DNA of 64,000 nucleotides, from positions 124,001-188,000 of the forward strand of contig JADMJJ010000002.1 in NCBI GenBank assembly GCA_018780645.1, written 5' to 3'. Below, in pieces: positions 1 through 8,308 of the stretch. Made by a program: the position numbers and the translations under genes. The stretch comes from Burkholderiaceae bacterium (GTDB lineage: Bacteria > Pseudomonadota > Gammaproteobacteria > Burkholderiales > Burkholderiaceae_C). The notes below the pieces were generated by a model, which saw only the letters and a list, made by a program, of their open reading frames with translations, did not search any database and had not been told where the DNA came from. The stretch's first letter is position 1. Each line of letters begins with the position of its first letter.

Positions 1-2287
1 CCGGCTCGCCGTCGCCCTCGGCCTTGCGGGCGTCTTCGCCGAAGTCGAACTCGAGCTTCCAGTTCTTGATTTCGTCATCGAACACCAGGGCCAGCTCGGC
101 GGTGAAAGGCCAGCCGGCCTTGGAGCGGAAGCCCTCCAGCGGGCCTATCTTCTTGTTCGTCAGGAATTGCTCGATCTCGTGCAGTTCGAAGCTGCGGCCG
201 CCGGGGATCTTGCCGACCGAGAAGCCGCAGCCCTCGGCCGCGACGCCTTCAGCGTCGCTTGACAGGTCAGCGGTTTTGCCGACGCAGGTGAAGCGCCGGT
301 AGTTCTCCTTGACCACGCCGCCGCAGTTCGGGCAGGGGGCCTTCAGGGTCGCGTAGTCGCCGGGGATGGTGTCGCGGTCGTATTCCTTGGCCTTCTGCAC
401 CACGCGCTCGGCGATTGCCGCGATCTCGGCCATGAAGACCGCGCGGTTCAACTTACCCTTCTCCATCTCGGCCAGCTGGTGCTCCCAGTTGCCGGTCAGC
501 TCAGGTCTCGTCAGGTCCTCGATGTCCAGGCCGCGCAGCAGCGTCATCAGCTGGAAGGCCTTGGCGGTGGGGATCAGCTCACGGCCCTCGCGCAGCATGT
601 ACTTCTCGGTCAGCAGGCCTTCGATGGTGGCCGCCCGTGTGGCTGGCGTGCCCAGGCCCTTCTCGGCCATGGCCTCGCGGAACTCGTCGTCATCGATCAG
701 CTTGCCCGCGCCCTCCATCGCCGACAGCAGCGTCGCTTCGGTGTAGCGGGCCGGCGGTTTGGTCTGAAGCGCCTTCACGTCGACGCTCTCGGTACGCACC
801 ACTTCGCCCGGTTGCACCGGCACGAGGTTGGCGCCGCTGCCATCGGCGGCGTCATCGGTCTGCGACTCCTTGCCGTAGATGGCCAGCCAGCCCGGCTTGA
901 CCAGCACCTTGCCATTGGTCTGGAAGTTGTATTCCTGGCCCTGGGCCTTGATGGTCGAGATGCGCGTCGTGACCTGGAACTCGGCCGCCGGGAAGAACAC
1001 CGCCAGGAAGCGCTTGACCACCAGGTCATAGAGCTTGGCCTCGATCTCGCTGAGGCTGCGCGGCGCCTGCAAGGTCGGGATGATGGCAAAGTGATCCGAG
1101 ACCTTGGCGTTGTCGAACACCTTCTTGGTCGGCTTGATATAGCCTTCCTTCAGCGCCTTCCTGGCGTGCATCGCCAGCTCGCGCAGCGGTCCCGGCAGGT
1201 CCTCGCTGGCAATCATCTCGGCGGTCTGCTTGGCCACGGCCAGATAGTCCTCGGGCAGATAGCGCGAGTCGGTACGCGGGTAGGTCAGCACCTTGTGCTT
1301 CTCGTACAGCGCCTGGGCGATGCTCAGGGTGGTCTTGGCCGAGAAGCCGAAGCGGGAGTTGGCCTCGCGCTGCAGCGTGGTCAGGTCGTAGAGGCCCGGG
1401 CTGGCCTGGGTGCTGGGCTTGCTTTCCTCGGTGACGGTGGCGGGCTGGCCCAGCGCGGCGGCGGCGATTGCGTCCGCCTCGGCCTGGCTCCAGACGCGGT
1501 CGGCGCGCTGTTCGGCATCGTCCGGATTCTTCTTCCACTTGGCATCGAACCACTTGCCGATGTACTGGCCGGCCTGCGCGTCGAAATTGCCGCGCACCTC
1601 CCAGTAGTCGCGGAAGATGTGCTTGCGTATCTTCTCTTCACGTTCGACGACGATGGACAAGGTCGGCGTCTGCACCCGGCCCACGGTGGTCAGGAAGAAG
1701 CCGCCGTCGCGCGAGTTGAAGGCCGTCATCGCCCGCGTGCCATTGATGCCCACCAGCCAGTCGGCCTCCGAGCGGCAGCGCGCGGCATCGGCCAGCGGCA
1801 GCATCTGCGCGTCGCTGCGCAGCTTCTCGAAGCCGTCGCGGATGGCGGCCGGCGTCATCGACTGCAGCCAAAGCCGCTGTACCGGCTTGTTCAGCGGGCC
1901 CTTGGCCGGCTCGGCGTACTGCACGATCAGCCGGAAGATCAGCTCACCCTCGCGCCCCGCGTCGCAGGCATTGATCAGGTCGGTCACGTCCTTGCGGCGT
2001 ATCAGCTTGACCAGTGCGTTCAGGCGGCCCTTGCTCTTGTCGATCGGGTTCAGGTCGAAACGCGGCGGTATCACCGGCAGATTGGCGAAGCTCCACTTGC
2101 CGCGCTTGACGTCGAATTCTTCCGGCGCCTTGATCTCCACCAGATGGCCGACGGCCGAGCTGACGACGTATCGATCATTCTCGAAGTACTCGTCGTGCTT
2201 GTCGAACTTGCCCGATGTGGTCGTGAGTGCGCGCACGATGTCCTGCGCCACCGAGGGCTTTTCCGCAATGATGAGTGACTTGCTCAT
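1..2287 (-). CDS. topB: DNA topoisomerase III, 3' end outside the window
   Basis: Type IA topoisomerase that cuts and passes single DNA strands, decatenating replication and recombination intermediates. The start ATG is at 2287 and opens with MSKSLIIAEKPSVAQ, the typical Toprim N-terminus; DACDAGREGE-type Toprim acidic residues follow (seen as NACDAGREGE). The catalytic tyrosine lies in LTYPRTDSRYLPEDY, at about residue 336. A four-cysteine zinc cluster (CPNCGG...C...C) appears near residue 670. About 762 codons are visible and the frame is still open at base 1, so the C-terminal tail is missing from the window. It is divergent from the SET-domain gene, with an alternating purine/pyrimidine tract in the 115-bp gap. 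Identity is secure; only the C-terminus is unseen. Confidence 0.95.
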   Translation of the reverse strand, partial: MSKSLIIAEKPSVAQDIVRALTTTSGKFDKHDEYFENDRYVVSSAVGHLVEIKAPEEFDVKRGKWSFANLPVIPPRFDLNPIDKSKGRLNALVKLIRRKDVTDLINACDAGREGELIFRLIVQYAEPAKGPLNKPVQRLWLQSMTPAAIRDGFEKLRSDAQMLPLADAARCRSEADWLVGINGTRAMTAFNSRDGGFFLTTVGRVQTPTLSIVVEREEKIRKHIFRDYWEVRGNFDAQAGQYIGKWFDAKWKKNPDDAEQRADRVWSQAEADAIAAAALGQPATVTEESKPSTQASPGLYDLTTLQREANSRFGFSAKTTLSIAQALYEKHKVLTYPRTDSRYLPEDYLAVAKQTAEMIASEDLPGPLRELAMHARKALKEGYIKPTKKVFDNAKVSDHFAIIPTLQAPRSLSEIEAKLYDLVVKRFLAVFFPAAEFQVTTRISTIKAQGQEYNFQTNGKVLVKPGWLAIYGKESQTDDAADGSGANLVPVQPGEVVRTESVDVKALQTKPPARYTEATLLSAMEGAGKLIDDDEFREAMAEKGLGTPATRAATIEGLLTEKYMLREGRELIPTAKAFQLMTLLRGLDIEDLTRPELTGNWEHQLAEMEKGKLNRAVFMAEIAAIAERVVQKAKEYDRDTIPGDYATLKAPCPNCGGVVKENYRRFTCVGKTADLSSDAEGVAAEGCGFSVGKIPGGRSFELHEIEQFLTNKKIGPLEGFRSKAGWPFTAELALVFDDEIKNWKLEFDFGEDARKAEGDGEP

Positions 2288-2346
2288 GTTTCTTTCTATG
2301 TGATCAAACCGGTGTCTTTCCAACACCTGCCTACAATCCGGGCTCT

Positions 2347-2373
2347 CACGCGCACGCACACGCACGCGCGCAC
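2347..2373. other. 27-bp alternating purine/pyrimidine tract (Z-DNA-prone)
   Basis: Every odd position from 2347 to 2373 is C and every even position is A or G, giving 27 unbroken bases of CA/CG dinucleotides. Such tracts can flip to Z-DNA under negative supercoiling. It lies between the divergent topB and SET-domain genes, 60 bp upstream of the topB start and just upstream of the SET start. A TACAAT hexamer at 2332-2337 could be the -10 box for the SET gene. Structure and any regulatory role are inference. Confidence 0.6.
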
Positions 2374-2375
2374 CC

Positions 2376-2909
2376 ATGATTTCAATGTACCCAAACAAGT
2401 CGATGACGCAAGCAGCCTCACGAAAAAGCCTGGTCCTCCAATCTCCGGTTGCCCCGTCCACCGGAGGGCGCCGCATCCAGGTGAGGCGCTCCGGCGTGCA
2501 TGGTAAGGGCGTGTTCGCCCTGGCCGCGCTGCAGCGCGACGAGGTCATCATCGAATACAAGGGCCAGGTGATCGACTGGCCCGAGGCGCTGCGCCGCCAC
2601 CCGCACGACCCCAGCCAGCCCAACCACACCTTCTACTTCCACATCGATGACGAGCGCGTCATCGACGCCAATGTGGGCGGCAATGCGGCGCGCTGGATCA
2701 ACCATGCCTGCCAGCCCAATTGCGAAGCCGACGAGGCCGACGGCCGTATCTTCATCAAGGCCTTGCGCGCCATCAAGCCGGGCGAGGAGCTGTTCTACGA
2801 CTACGGCCTGGTGATCGACGAGCGCTACACCCCTAAGTTGAAAAAACAGTTCGAATGCCGTTGCGGAGCAAAGAAGTGTCGTGGCACCATGTTGGCACCC
2901 AAATCATGA
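2376..2909 (+). CDS. SET-domain protein-lysine methyltransferase
   Basis: 177-residue protein that is almost entirely a SET domain, the AdoMet-dependent lysine methyltransferase fold. Visible motifs, in order: GVHGKGVFA near residue 40, NHACQPNCE near 109 (the NHxCxPNC AdoMet-binding knot), GEELFYDYG near 135 with the catalytic tyrosine, and a post-SET cysteine cluster CRCGAKKCRG near 161. Together with the knot cysteine these could bind zinc. The post-SET module is usual in eukaryotic histone methyltransferases and also occurs in some bacterial members; the substrate here is unknown. Start is uncertain: ATGs at 2376, 2385 and 2403 are all in frame and none has a strong Shine-Dalgarno. birA follows 19 bp downstream on the same strand. 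Confidence 0.9.
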   Translation: MISMYPNKSMTQAASRKSLVLQSPVAPSTGGRRIQVRRSGVHGKGVFALAALQRDEVIIEYKGQVIDWPEALRRHPHDPSQPNHTFYFHIDDERVIDANVGGNAARWINHACQPNCEADEADGRIFIKALRAIKPGEELFYDYGLVIDERYTPKLKKQFECRCGAKKCRGTMLAPKS

Positions 2910-2928
2910 CGACACGCGCCCGCCCAGC

Positions 2929-3807
2929 ATGACCGAGTCCCAGTATCTGCCGCCACCGCACCAGCACTGGGGAGGCGAGGCCCTCTGGCAACAGCTGGAA
3001 CCGCTGTTGCCGGGCCTCAGCGTCGAGGTCGTGGCCCGCACCGAATCCACCAACTCGACCTTGATTGAGCGCGTCCGCGCCGAGGGCCGCAATCCCGGCG
3101 AGGCCCAGCCCTTCGGCCGCCGCCAGCATGATTTGCAGCCCTGCCTGCTGGTGGCCGAGCACCAGACCCATGGCCGCGGCCGCATGGGCCGGGCCTGGCA
3201 TTCCAGCAGCGGCGCCTCGCTGACCTTCTCGCTGGCCGTGCCGCTGGAGCTCAGCGACTGGTCGGGCCTGTCCCTGGTCGTTGGCGTGGCCCTGGCCGAT
3301 GCGCTGGAGCCCTGGCACGAGGGTCGAGGCGATGAAGCCCCGCGCCTGAGCCTGAAGTGGCCCAATGACCTGTGGCTGGACGGCCGCAAGCTCGGCGGTG
3401 TGCTGATCGAGACCGTGCCTGCCGGCGGCCACCGCATGGCGGTGATAGGGGTGGGTCTGAACATTGCCCCGGCCTGGCGCGACACCGACAGCCTCAATGC
3501 GCTGAGCAGCGGCTTTGCCTGCATGCAGGAGCTGGACCTGGATGCCAGCGCCCCGCAAGTCCTGGCCCTGATCGCCAAGCCGCTGGTGCAGGCCCTGCTC
3601 GACTTCCAGGCCCAGGGCTTCGCGCCCTGGCTGGCGCGCTACCAGCGCCGCGACGCGCTGAACGGCCGCGCCATCACCGCCGGTGCGCTGGAGGGAGTCG
3701 CCCGTGGCATCTCGCCCCAGGGCGAACTGCTGCTGCAGACCGCGCAGGGTCTGCAGGCCCTCAACGGCGGCGAAGTCAGCGTGCGCCTGACCCAGACGAC
3801 GCTGTGA
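2929..3807 (+). CDS. birA: biotin--[acetyl-CoA carboxylase] ligase
   Basis: Attaches biotin to the carrier protein of acetyl-CoA carboxylase through biotinyl-AMP. The catalytic domain is present: ARTESTNSTL near residue 38, the adenylate-binding HGRGRMGRAWHS near 81, LKWPNDLWLDGRKLGGVLIE near 140, and a C-terminal SH3-like domain. No N-terminal winged helix is seen, so this is a monofunctional enzyme and not an autoregulatory repressor like E. coli BirA. ATG at 2929 was chosen; a GTG at 2881 is in frame but overlaps the SET gene. The stop overlaps the GTG of the next gene. Confidence 0.95.
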   Translation: MTESQYLPPPHQHWGGEALWQQLEPLLPGLSVEVVARTESTNSTLIERVRAEGRNPGEAQPFGRRQHDLQPCLLVAEHQTHGRGRMGRAWHSSSGASLTFSLAVPLELSDWSGLSLVVGVALADALEPWHEGRGDEAPRLSLKWPNDLWLDGRKLGGVLIETVPAGGHRMAVIGVGLNIAPAWRDTDSLNALSSGFACMQELDLDASAPQVLALIAKPLVQALLDFQAQGFAPWLARYQRRDALNGRAITAGALEGVARGISPQGELLLQTAQGLQALNGGEVSVRLTQTTL

Positions 3808-4484
3808 CGCAGATGCTTCGAGGCCTGGTGCTGATGCTGCTGGTGCTGAACCTGGGCTTCCTGGCCTGGAGTTCCGGATGGCTGGAGCAGATCACCGGCC
3901 AAGCGGCCCACGGCGGGCGCGAGCCCGAGCGGCTCAAGCGCCAGCTGGCACCGGACTCGATCAAGGTGGCTCCGGCACTGCCGGCGCCGCCGGTCGTGGC
4001 CCAGCCCATCTGCCTGGAAACCGCCCTGCTCAGCGGCGAAGACGCCTTGCGCAGCGCCACCGCCGCGCTCGAGCGTGCCGGCGTGCCCGCCGGGGCCATC
4101 GCCGACCAACGCACCGAGCGCCCGGGGGTCTGGGCCGTGCTGACGATCAAGATGCCCAGCCGCGACTTCCAGACCCGCAAGGAAGAAACGCTGAAGCGCA
4201 TGCGCGTGCCCTTTGAGCCACTCAAGGGCCTGCCGGCCGAAGATCCCAGCCTGCTGATCAGCAAACATGACTCGGAGGCGGCGGCGGAGAAGGCCATGGA
4301 AGCGCTGAGCCAGCGGCTGATCAAGGGCCTGCGGGTGATGCAGCTGAGCCCCGCCCTGACCCAGCATCAGTTGCGCCTGGCGCAGGCCGACCCCGCCTGG
4401 TTGCCCAAGCTGCAGGGGGCAGGTTTTGCACGCTGTGAGGCGGCACCCGCGGTGGCGGCTGCCTCCGCAGCTGCCAGCCGCTGA
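3804..4484 (+). CDS. membrane-anchored SPOR-like protein
   Basis: 226-residue protein with one N-terminal membrane segment (LVLMLLVLNLGFLAW) and a periplasmic remainder. Its position directly after birA, the proline-rich linker and the C-terminal pattern of two short alpha/beta repeats suggest a divergent SPOR (peptidoglycan-binding, septum-associated) domain, as annotated in this position in related genomes. That assignment is from memory and the motif match is weak. The start could be GTG 3804, overlapping the birA stop (GTGA), or ATG 3813. It is very probably co-transcribed and translationally coupled with birA. Confidence 0.7.
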   Translation: MTQMLRGLVLMLLVLNLGFLAWSSGWLEQITGQAAHGGREPERLKRQLAPDSIKVAPALPAPPVVAQPICLETALLSGEDALRSATAALERAGVPAGAIADQRTERPGVWAVLTIKMPSRDFQTRKEETLKRMRVPFEPLKGLPAEDPSLLISKHDSEAAAEKAMEALSQRLIKGLRVMQLSPALTQHQLRLAQADPAWLPKLQGAGFARCEAAPAVAAASAAASR

Positions 4485-4490
4485 ACTTTT

Positions 4491-4542
4491 CCCGGATTGC
4501 ATCCGGGCTACAAATGCATACGTAGCCCGGATGAAATCCGGG
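4491..4542. repeat. REP-like palindromic repeat, copy 1
   Basis: Two inverted copies of a 21-23 base unit: CCCGGATTGCATCCGGGCTA at 4491-4510 and a diverged partner around 4522-4542 with GTAGCCCGGATGAAATCCGG, separated by a short spacer. Each arm is itself a smaller palindrome (CCGGAT...ATCCGG). It fills the gap between the convergent SPOR-like and subtilase genes. The same unit recurs at 15074-15119 and 54679-54739. Confidence 0.85.
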
Positions 4543-4550
4543 GCTGGCAA

Positions 4551-6620
4551 CTACGAAACCCTGCGCTGCAGGCCCATGCCCAGGGCGGCCAGCGCCAACC
4601 CCAACAACCAACCCAAGCCCATCGCACCACCGCCGCCCGAGGAGGTGGCCGGCGGAGTGACGACCGGGGGCACGACCACCGGCGCGGCGACCACCGTGAT
4701 GCTGGTCTCACTGGTGGTGGCAGCGCCCTGATCGTCGGTGATCTGCAGGCGCACCGTCACCATGCCGGCGCCGGTGGCTGCGGCCAGGGCGGCGGTGCTG
4801 GCATTGGTGGCGCTGCTGAAGCCGCTGACGATGCCGCCGCCGCTGACCAGGGTCCAGGCATAGCCGGCGATCGTGCGGCCGGTGGCGGCCGCGCTGGTGC
4901 TGGCGCTGAGCTGAATCGCGTCACCGGCCTGAGGCGTGGCGGGGGTCGAGGTGATGCGGGCCTGCGCGGCCGTGGTGACGGCAGCCACCGCGGCCGCGGC
5001 ATCCAGCATGCCGGCGCCGCAGGTGGTGGTGGTGCAGTAGCACTCGAGCTGGTAGTTGCCATTGGGTACCACGCATTGGGGCACATCACTACCATCGGCG
5101 TTTTTGGAGACCAAGCTTGGGAAGGCCCTGGCCGTACTCTTGAGCAGGCTGATGACCTCGGCCGGAGCCAGCGTGGGCTTTTGCGACAGCATCAGCGCGA
5201 TCGTGCCGCTGACCAGCGGTGCCGAGAAGCTGGTGCCGTAGGCGGCACGGAAGCTGTCGGTGTAGATGGATGCGCCGGGCGATGTCGTGCCGGCATTGAA
5301 GGTGCTGAGCATCGGGTAGAGGCAGGCCTCGCCGACGCCCAGTTTGACGCAGTTGCCGCCCGGCGCGGCGATCGTGATCTCGGGCCCGAGGTCAGAAAAT
5401 CCGACCTTGCTGCCGAGGTGGCGCAGCGCAACCACGCCAATCACTCCAGGGCAGTTCGCCGGAAGGCCGACCTCACGACCGCCAAGGATGGGATCCCCAT
5501 TACCTGCGGCCACGACGACCACCGCGCCCTTGGCGGAGACGGCGGCGATGGCCTCGCGGTAGAGCGTGGCCGTTCTGCCGGCCTCCGTACTCGGCGTTGG
5601 GTCGCAGCTGGCGGGGCCACCCAGACTCATGTTCAACACCCGGGCCGGGTTCGGATTTGCAGGCACGCCGGGCACGGCAATGCCGGCCGCCCATTGCATG
5701 CCGGCGATGATGTCGGTGTCATAGCCGCCGCACTTGCCCAGCACCCGCACCGGCAGGATCTTCGAGCCCCAGCTCACGCCGGCCATGCCCACGCCGTTGT
5801 TGCTGGCCGCACCGATCAGGCCGGCCACCTGGGTGCCGTGCCAGGAGCTGTTCTCGACCTCGCAGTCCTTGTAGAAGCTGTTGGCGGCCTTTTCGGCGCT
5901 GGTGAGCCAGTCGCCGGGGTCGCTGGCATCGCTGTCGCGGAGGTCGCCATCATTCGACACCAGGTTCTCGCTGATCATGTCGTAGCCCGGCAGCAGCTTA
6001 CCGGCCAGGTCCGGATGGTCGTAGCGCACACCACTGTCGAGCACGGCCACGACGATGCTGGCGCTGCCGGTGGTGCGCTCCCATGCGCCCAGGGCATTGA
6101 TGCTGGAGGAGATATTGCCGTCTGGACGCGCAGCACCGCCCGCATCCGGCGCCTTCAGATACCACTGACCACTGGTGGGGCCGCCGCTGCCTGTCGGCAC
6201 GGTCTCGAACAGGGGGTCGTTGGGCGCGGCATAGTGCTTGCGGCGCTGATCGATAGCCACCCATTCGACCTCGGTATCCTGGCTCAGGCGCTTGACCAGG
6301 GCGGCACCATCGACACCGCTGGCGGTGACGACCTGGGTGCGTTCGTCCACAGCGCGGCCACCGGCCAGGGTGACGCCCATGCGCTGGCCAAGGCTCAGCG
6401 CCCGGCTCTGGGTGGTGGTGGCCGCGTCGCTGGCGCTGGCGCTGGCCGACAGGGCCTTGGCGCGCACGCTGGCGGCCGTGGCCTTGAAGCGCACGATCAG
6501 CCGCGCGTTGCTGGTGGCCGTCATCGTGGTGGCCGCCTGAGCGGCGACTGTCGGCACGGGCAGCAGGGGCAGCATCGCGGAAACCGCGGTGCCGAGCAGG
6601 AGTGAGCGCAGGAGCTTCAT
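4551..6620 (-). CDS. secreted S8 family serine peptidase (subtilase)
   Basis: 689-residue exported protease. A signal peptide ends near residue 27 (PTVAAQA), and an inhibitor-I9-like propeptide region spans about 40-125. The catalytic triad is Asp195 in VAVLDSGVRYDH, His261 in WHGTQVAGLIG and Ser464 in GTSFSAPLVSG, with oxyanion Asn374 in AAGNGDP. A PKD/Ig-like segment follows at about 560-645. The tail is a Pro/Gly linker, GGGGAM, a hydrophobic helix and a basic end (LQRR), the layout of GlyGly-CTERM sorting signals processed by rhombosortase. Divergent from nothing nearby and convergent with the SPOR-like gene across a REP-like repeat. Substrate unknown; probably cell-surface or secreted. 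Confidence 0.92.
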   Translation of the reverse strand: MKLLRSLLLGTAVSAMLPLLPVPTVAAQAATTMTATSNARLIVRFKATAASVRAKALSASASASDAATTTQSRALSLGQRMGVTLAGGRAVDERTQVVTASGVDGAALVKRLSQDTEVEWVAIDQRRKHYAAPNDPLFETVPTGSGGPTSGQWYLKAPDAGGAARPDGNISSSINALGAWERTTGSASIVVAVLDSGVRYDHPDLAGKLLPGYDMISENLVSNDGDLRDSDASDPGDWLTSAEKAANSFYKDCEVENSSWHGTQVAGLIGAASNNGVGMAGVSWGSKILPVRVLGKCGGYDTDIIAGMQWAAGIAVPGVPANPNPARVLNMSLGGPASCDPTPSTEAGRTATLYREAIAAVSAKGAVVVVAAGNGDPILGGREVGLPANCPGVIGVVALRHLGSKVGFSDLGPEITIAAPGGNCVKLGVGEACLYPMLSTFNAGTTSPGASIYTDSFRAAYGTSFSAPLVSGTIALMLSQKPTLAPAEVISLLKSTARAFPSLVSKNADGSDVPQCVVPNGNYQLECYCTTTTCGAGMLDAAAAVAAVTTAAQARITSTPATPQAGDAIQLSASTSAAATGRTIAGYAWTLVSGGGIVSGFSSATNASTAALAAATGAGMVTVRLQITDDQGAATTSETSITVVAAPVVVPPVVTPPATSSGGGGAMGLGWLLGLALAALGMGLQRRVS

Positions 6621-6793
6621 AGTGAAAGGCCCTTCCGGTGACGGGTGGAGTGGCTGCTGAGGCGCAGACCACGATCATCCTCCCATCAGACCCGAGTCGG
6701 CGCCGCTTTGGAAGCCAAAAAGCGCCAAATAAGAGGCGCTTTACCTCTGTTCACACAATGGCTACAGGACCGTACATAGGTGACAAAGCTCGC

Positions 6794-7882
6794 TCACTCT
6801 GCACCGCCCTCCACCGGCAGCGCCTCGGCCCGCCAGCGCAGCATGCCGCCGGCCAGATTGGCGACCCGCTTCAGGCCGGACTTCTGCAGCAGCACCGTGG
6901 CCTGGGCCGAACGGGCGCCGGAGCGGCAGACGGCAACGACGGGGCGCTGGGCATCCAGCTCGCCGACGCGCGCCGCCAGTTCCGACAGCGGCAGCAGGCG
7001 GGCCTGCGGGATATGGCCCAGCACATCGGTGAACTCCTGCGGCTCGCGCACGTCGACGACCTGGATCTCGCCCGCACCGGCCCCGGCAATGCGCTCGGCC
7101 AGCACCGTGGGCTGGATCTCCCAGATGCCGCTGAAGGTGCAGGTTAGCGCCGCCCAATCGGCACTGTCACCCCCCTGGCCCTCGGCCTCGGGCCTGCCGC
7201 AGCGCAGATTGGCCGGCACGGCGATGTCCATCAGCTTCGGGTGGGGCAGACCCAGGTGGTTCATATAGCCGGTGAAATCGACCTCGTCGACATCGCCGCC
7301 CAGGCGCGGGTTGAAGCGCCGCTCCTCGGCCACGCTGGTGACGGTGAGGCCGCGGTAGTCATGGCCCGGATAGAGCAGGCAGGCCGCCGGCAGCGACAGG
7401 ATCTGCTCATGCACCGAGTGATACAGCCGGCCCGGGCTGCCCTGCTGGAAGTCGGTGCGGCCGCAGCCGCGTATCAGCAGGCTGTCGCCGGTGAAGGCCA
7501 TGCGCTGATCGTCCAGCACATAGGTCAGGCAGCCGCTGGTGTGGCCCGGCGTGGCCCGCACCTCCAGATGGCGGGTGCCGAACTTGACGTGATCGCCATG
7601 TGTCAACAGGCGGTCGGCATTCTCCGCCGCGGCGGCCTCGGACAGCAGGATCTGGCTGCCGCAGCGCTGCTTGAGAAGCCATGCGCCGGTCACATGGTCG
7701 GCATGGACATGCGTGTCCAGCGTAGCGACCAGACGCAGACCCAGCTCGCGCAGCAGGGCCACATCGCGGCGCTCATGTTCGAACACCGGGTCGATGATGA
7801 CGGCCTCGCCGGACGCAGAGTCGCCAAGCAGATAGGTGTAGGTCGACGAGGTCGGGTCGAACAGTTGGCGGAAAATCAGCAT
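6794..7882 (-). CDS. persulfide dioxygenase-rhodanese fusion
   Basis: 362-residue fusion. Residues 1-230 are an ETHE1-like metallo-beta-lactamase-fold persulfide dioxygenase, with THVHADH at 57-63 and iron-ligand candidates His114 (TPGHTSG) and Asp133 (FTGDSLL). Residues about 260-355 are a rhodanese domain with active-site Cys319 in VCRSGARS. The first half oxidises glutathione persulfide to sulfite; the second moves sulfane sulfur between sulfite/thiosulfate and thiols. Known fusions of this type occur in Burkholderia. It is last in an operon behind two YeeE/YedE genes (10-bp gaps), which fits a role in hydrogen sulfide or thiosulfate handling. Confidence 0.93.
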   Translation of the reverse strand: MLIFRQLFDPTSSTYTYLLGDSASGEAVIIDPVFEHERRDVALLRELGLRLVATLDTHVHADHVTGAWLLKQRCGSQILLSEAAAAENADRLLTHGDHVKFGTRHLEVRATPGHTSGCLTYVLDDQRMAFTGDSLLIRGCGRTDFQQGSPGRLYHSVHEQILSLPAACLLYPGHDYRGLTVTSVAEERRFNPRLGGDVDEVDFTGYMNHLGLPHPKLMDIAVPANLRCGRPEAEGQGGDSADWAALTCTFSGIWEIQPTVLAERIAGAGAGEIQVVDVREPQEFTDVLGHIPQARLLPLSELAARVGELDAQRPVVAVCRSGARSAQATVLLQKSGLKRVANLAGGMLRWRAEALPVEGGAE

Positions 7883-7891
7883 CGCGGCCTC

Positions 7892-8299
7892 CTAGGCGAA
7901 ACAGTCATGGGCCCACATGCCCAGCAGCATGGCCGGCACAAACAAGCAGGCGGCCGGCAGCCCGCTGCTCAGCGACACCAGGGCCGGACCCGGGCAGAAG
8001 CCGGCAATGCCCCAGCCGACGCCGAACAGCAGTCCACCGGCGATCAGGCGACGGTCGATCAAGGTGCCGGGCGGGATCTCGAACGGTTCACCGGTCCACG
8101 AGCAGCTGTGGCGCCTGGCCAGTGCGAAGGCAAGCACGCCCACCGCGATGGCACCGCCCATCACCAGGGCAAGGCTCGGGTCCCAGGCGCCGAACAGATC
8201 CAGAAAACCCTTCACCTTGGCCGGATCGGTCATGCCGCTGGCGATCAGGCCCAGGCCGAAGACAAGGCCGCTGACGAGCGCGATCAGATAGTGTGTCAT
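7892..8299 (-). CDS. YeeE/YedE family membrane protein (C-terminal-half type)
   Basis: 135-residue membrane protein with about four hydrophobic helices. It has the ASGMTDPAKV and GFCPGPALV motifs, with the conserved cysteine, typical of the short YeeE/YedE (DUF6691-type) subunits. Related proteins import thiosulfate or other sulfur compounds through conserved cysteines. It sits between its partner half-protein and the persulfide dioxygenase, so the two halves probably assemble into one channel. Function as a sulfur transporter is inferred from family and operon. Confidence 0.88.
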   Translation of the reverse strand: MTHYLIALVSGLVFGLGLIASGMTDPAKVKGFLDLFGAWDPSLALVMGGAIAVGVLAFALARRHSCSWTGEPFEIPPGTLIDRRLIAGGLLFGVGWGIAGFCPGPALVSLSSGLPAACLFVPAMLLGMWAHDCFA

Positions 8300-8308
8300 G
8301 TATCAGCC

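Noticed and set aside
479-2278. 599-codon plus-strand open frame opposite topB
   Set aside because: It is the reverse complement of an excellent topoisomerase III gene and has low-complexity His/Gly/Arg/Leu composition.
4497-6605. 702-codon plus-strand open frame opposite the subtilase
   Set aside because: Antisense to a gene with a complete catalytic triad; the translation is His/Gly/Ala-rich and shows no domain.
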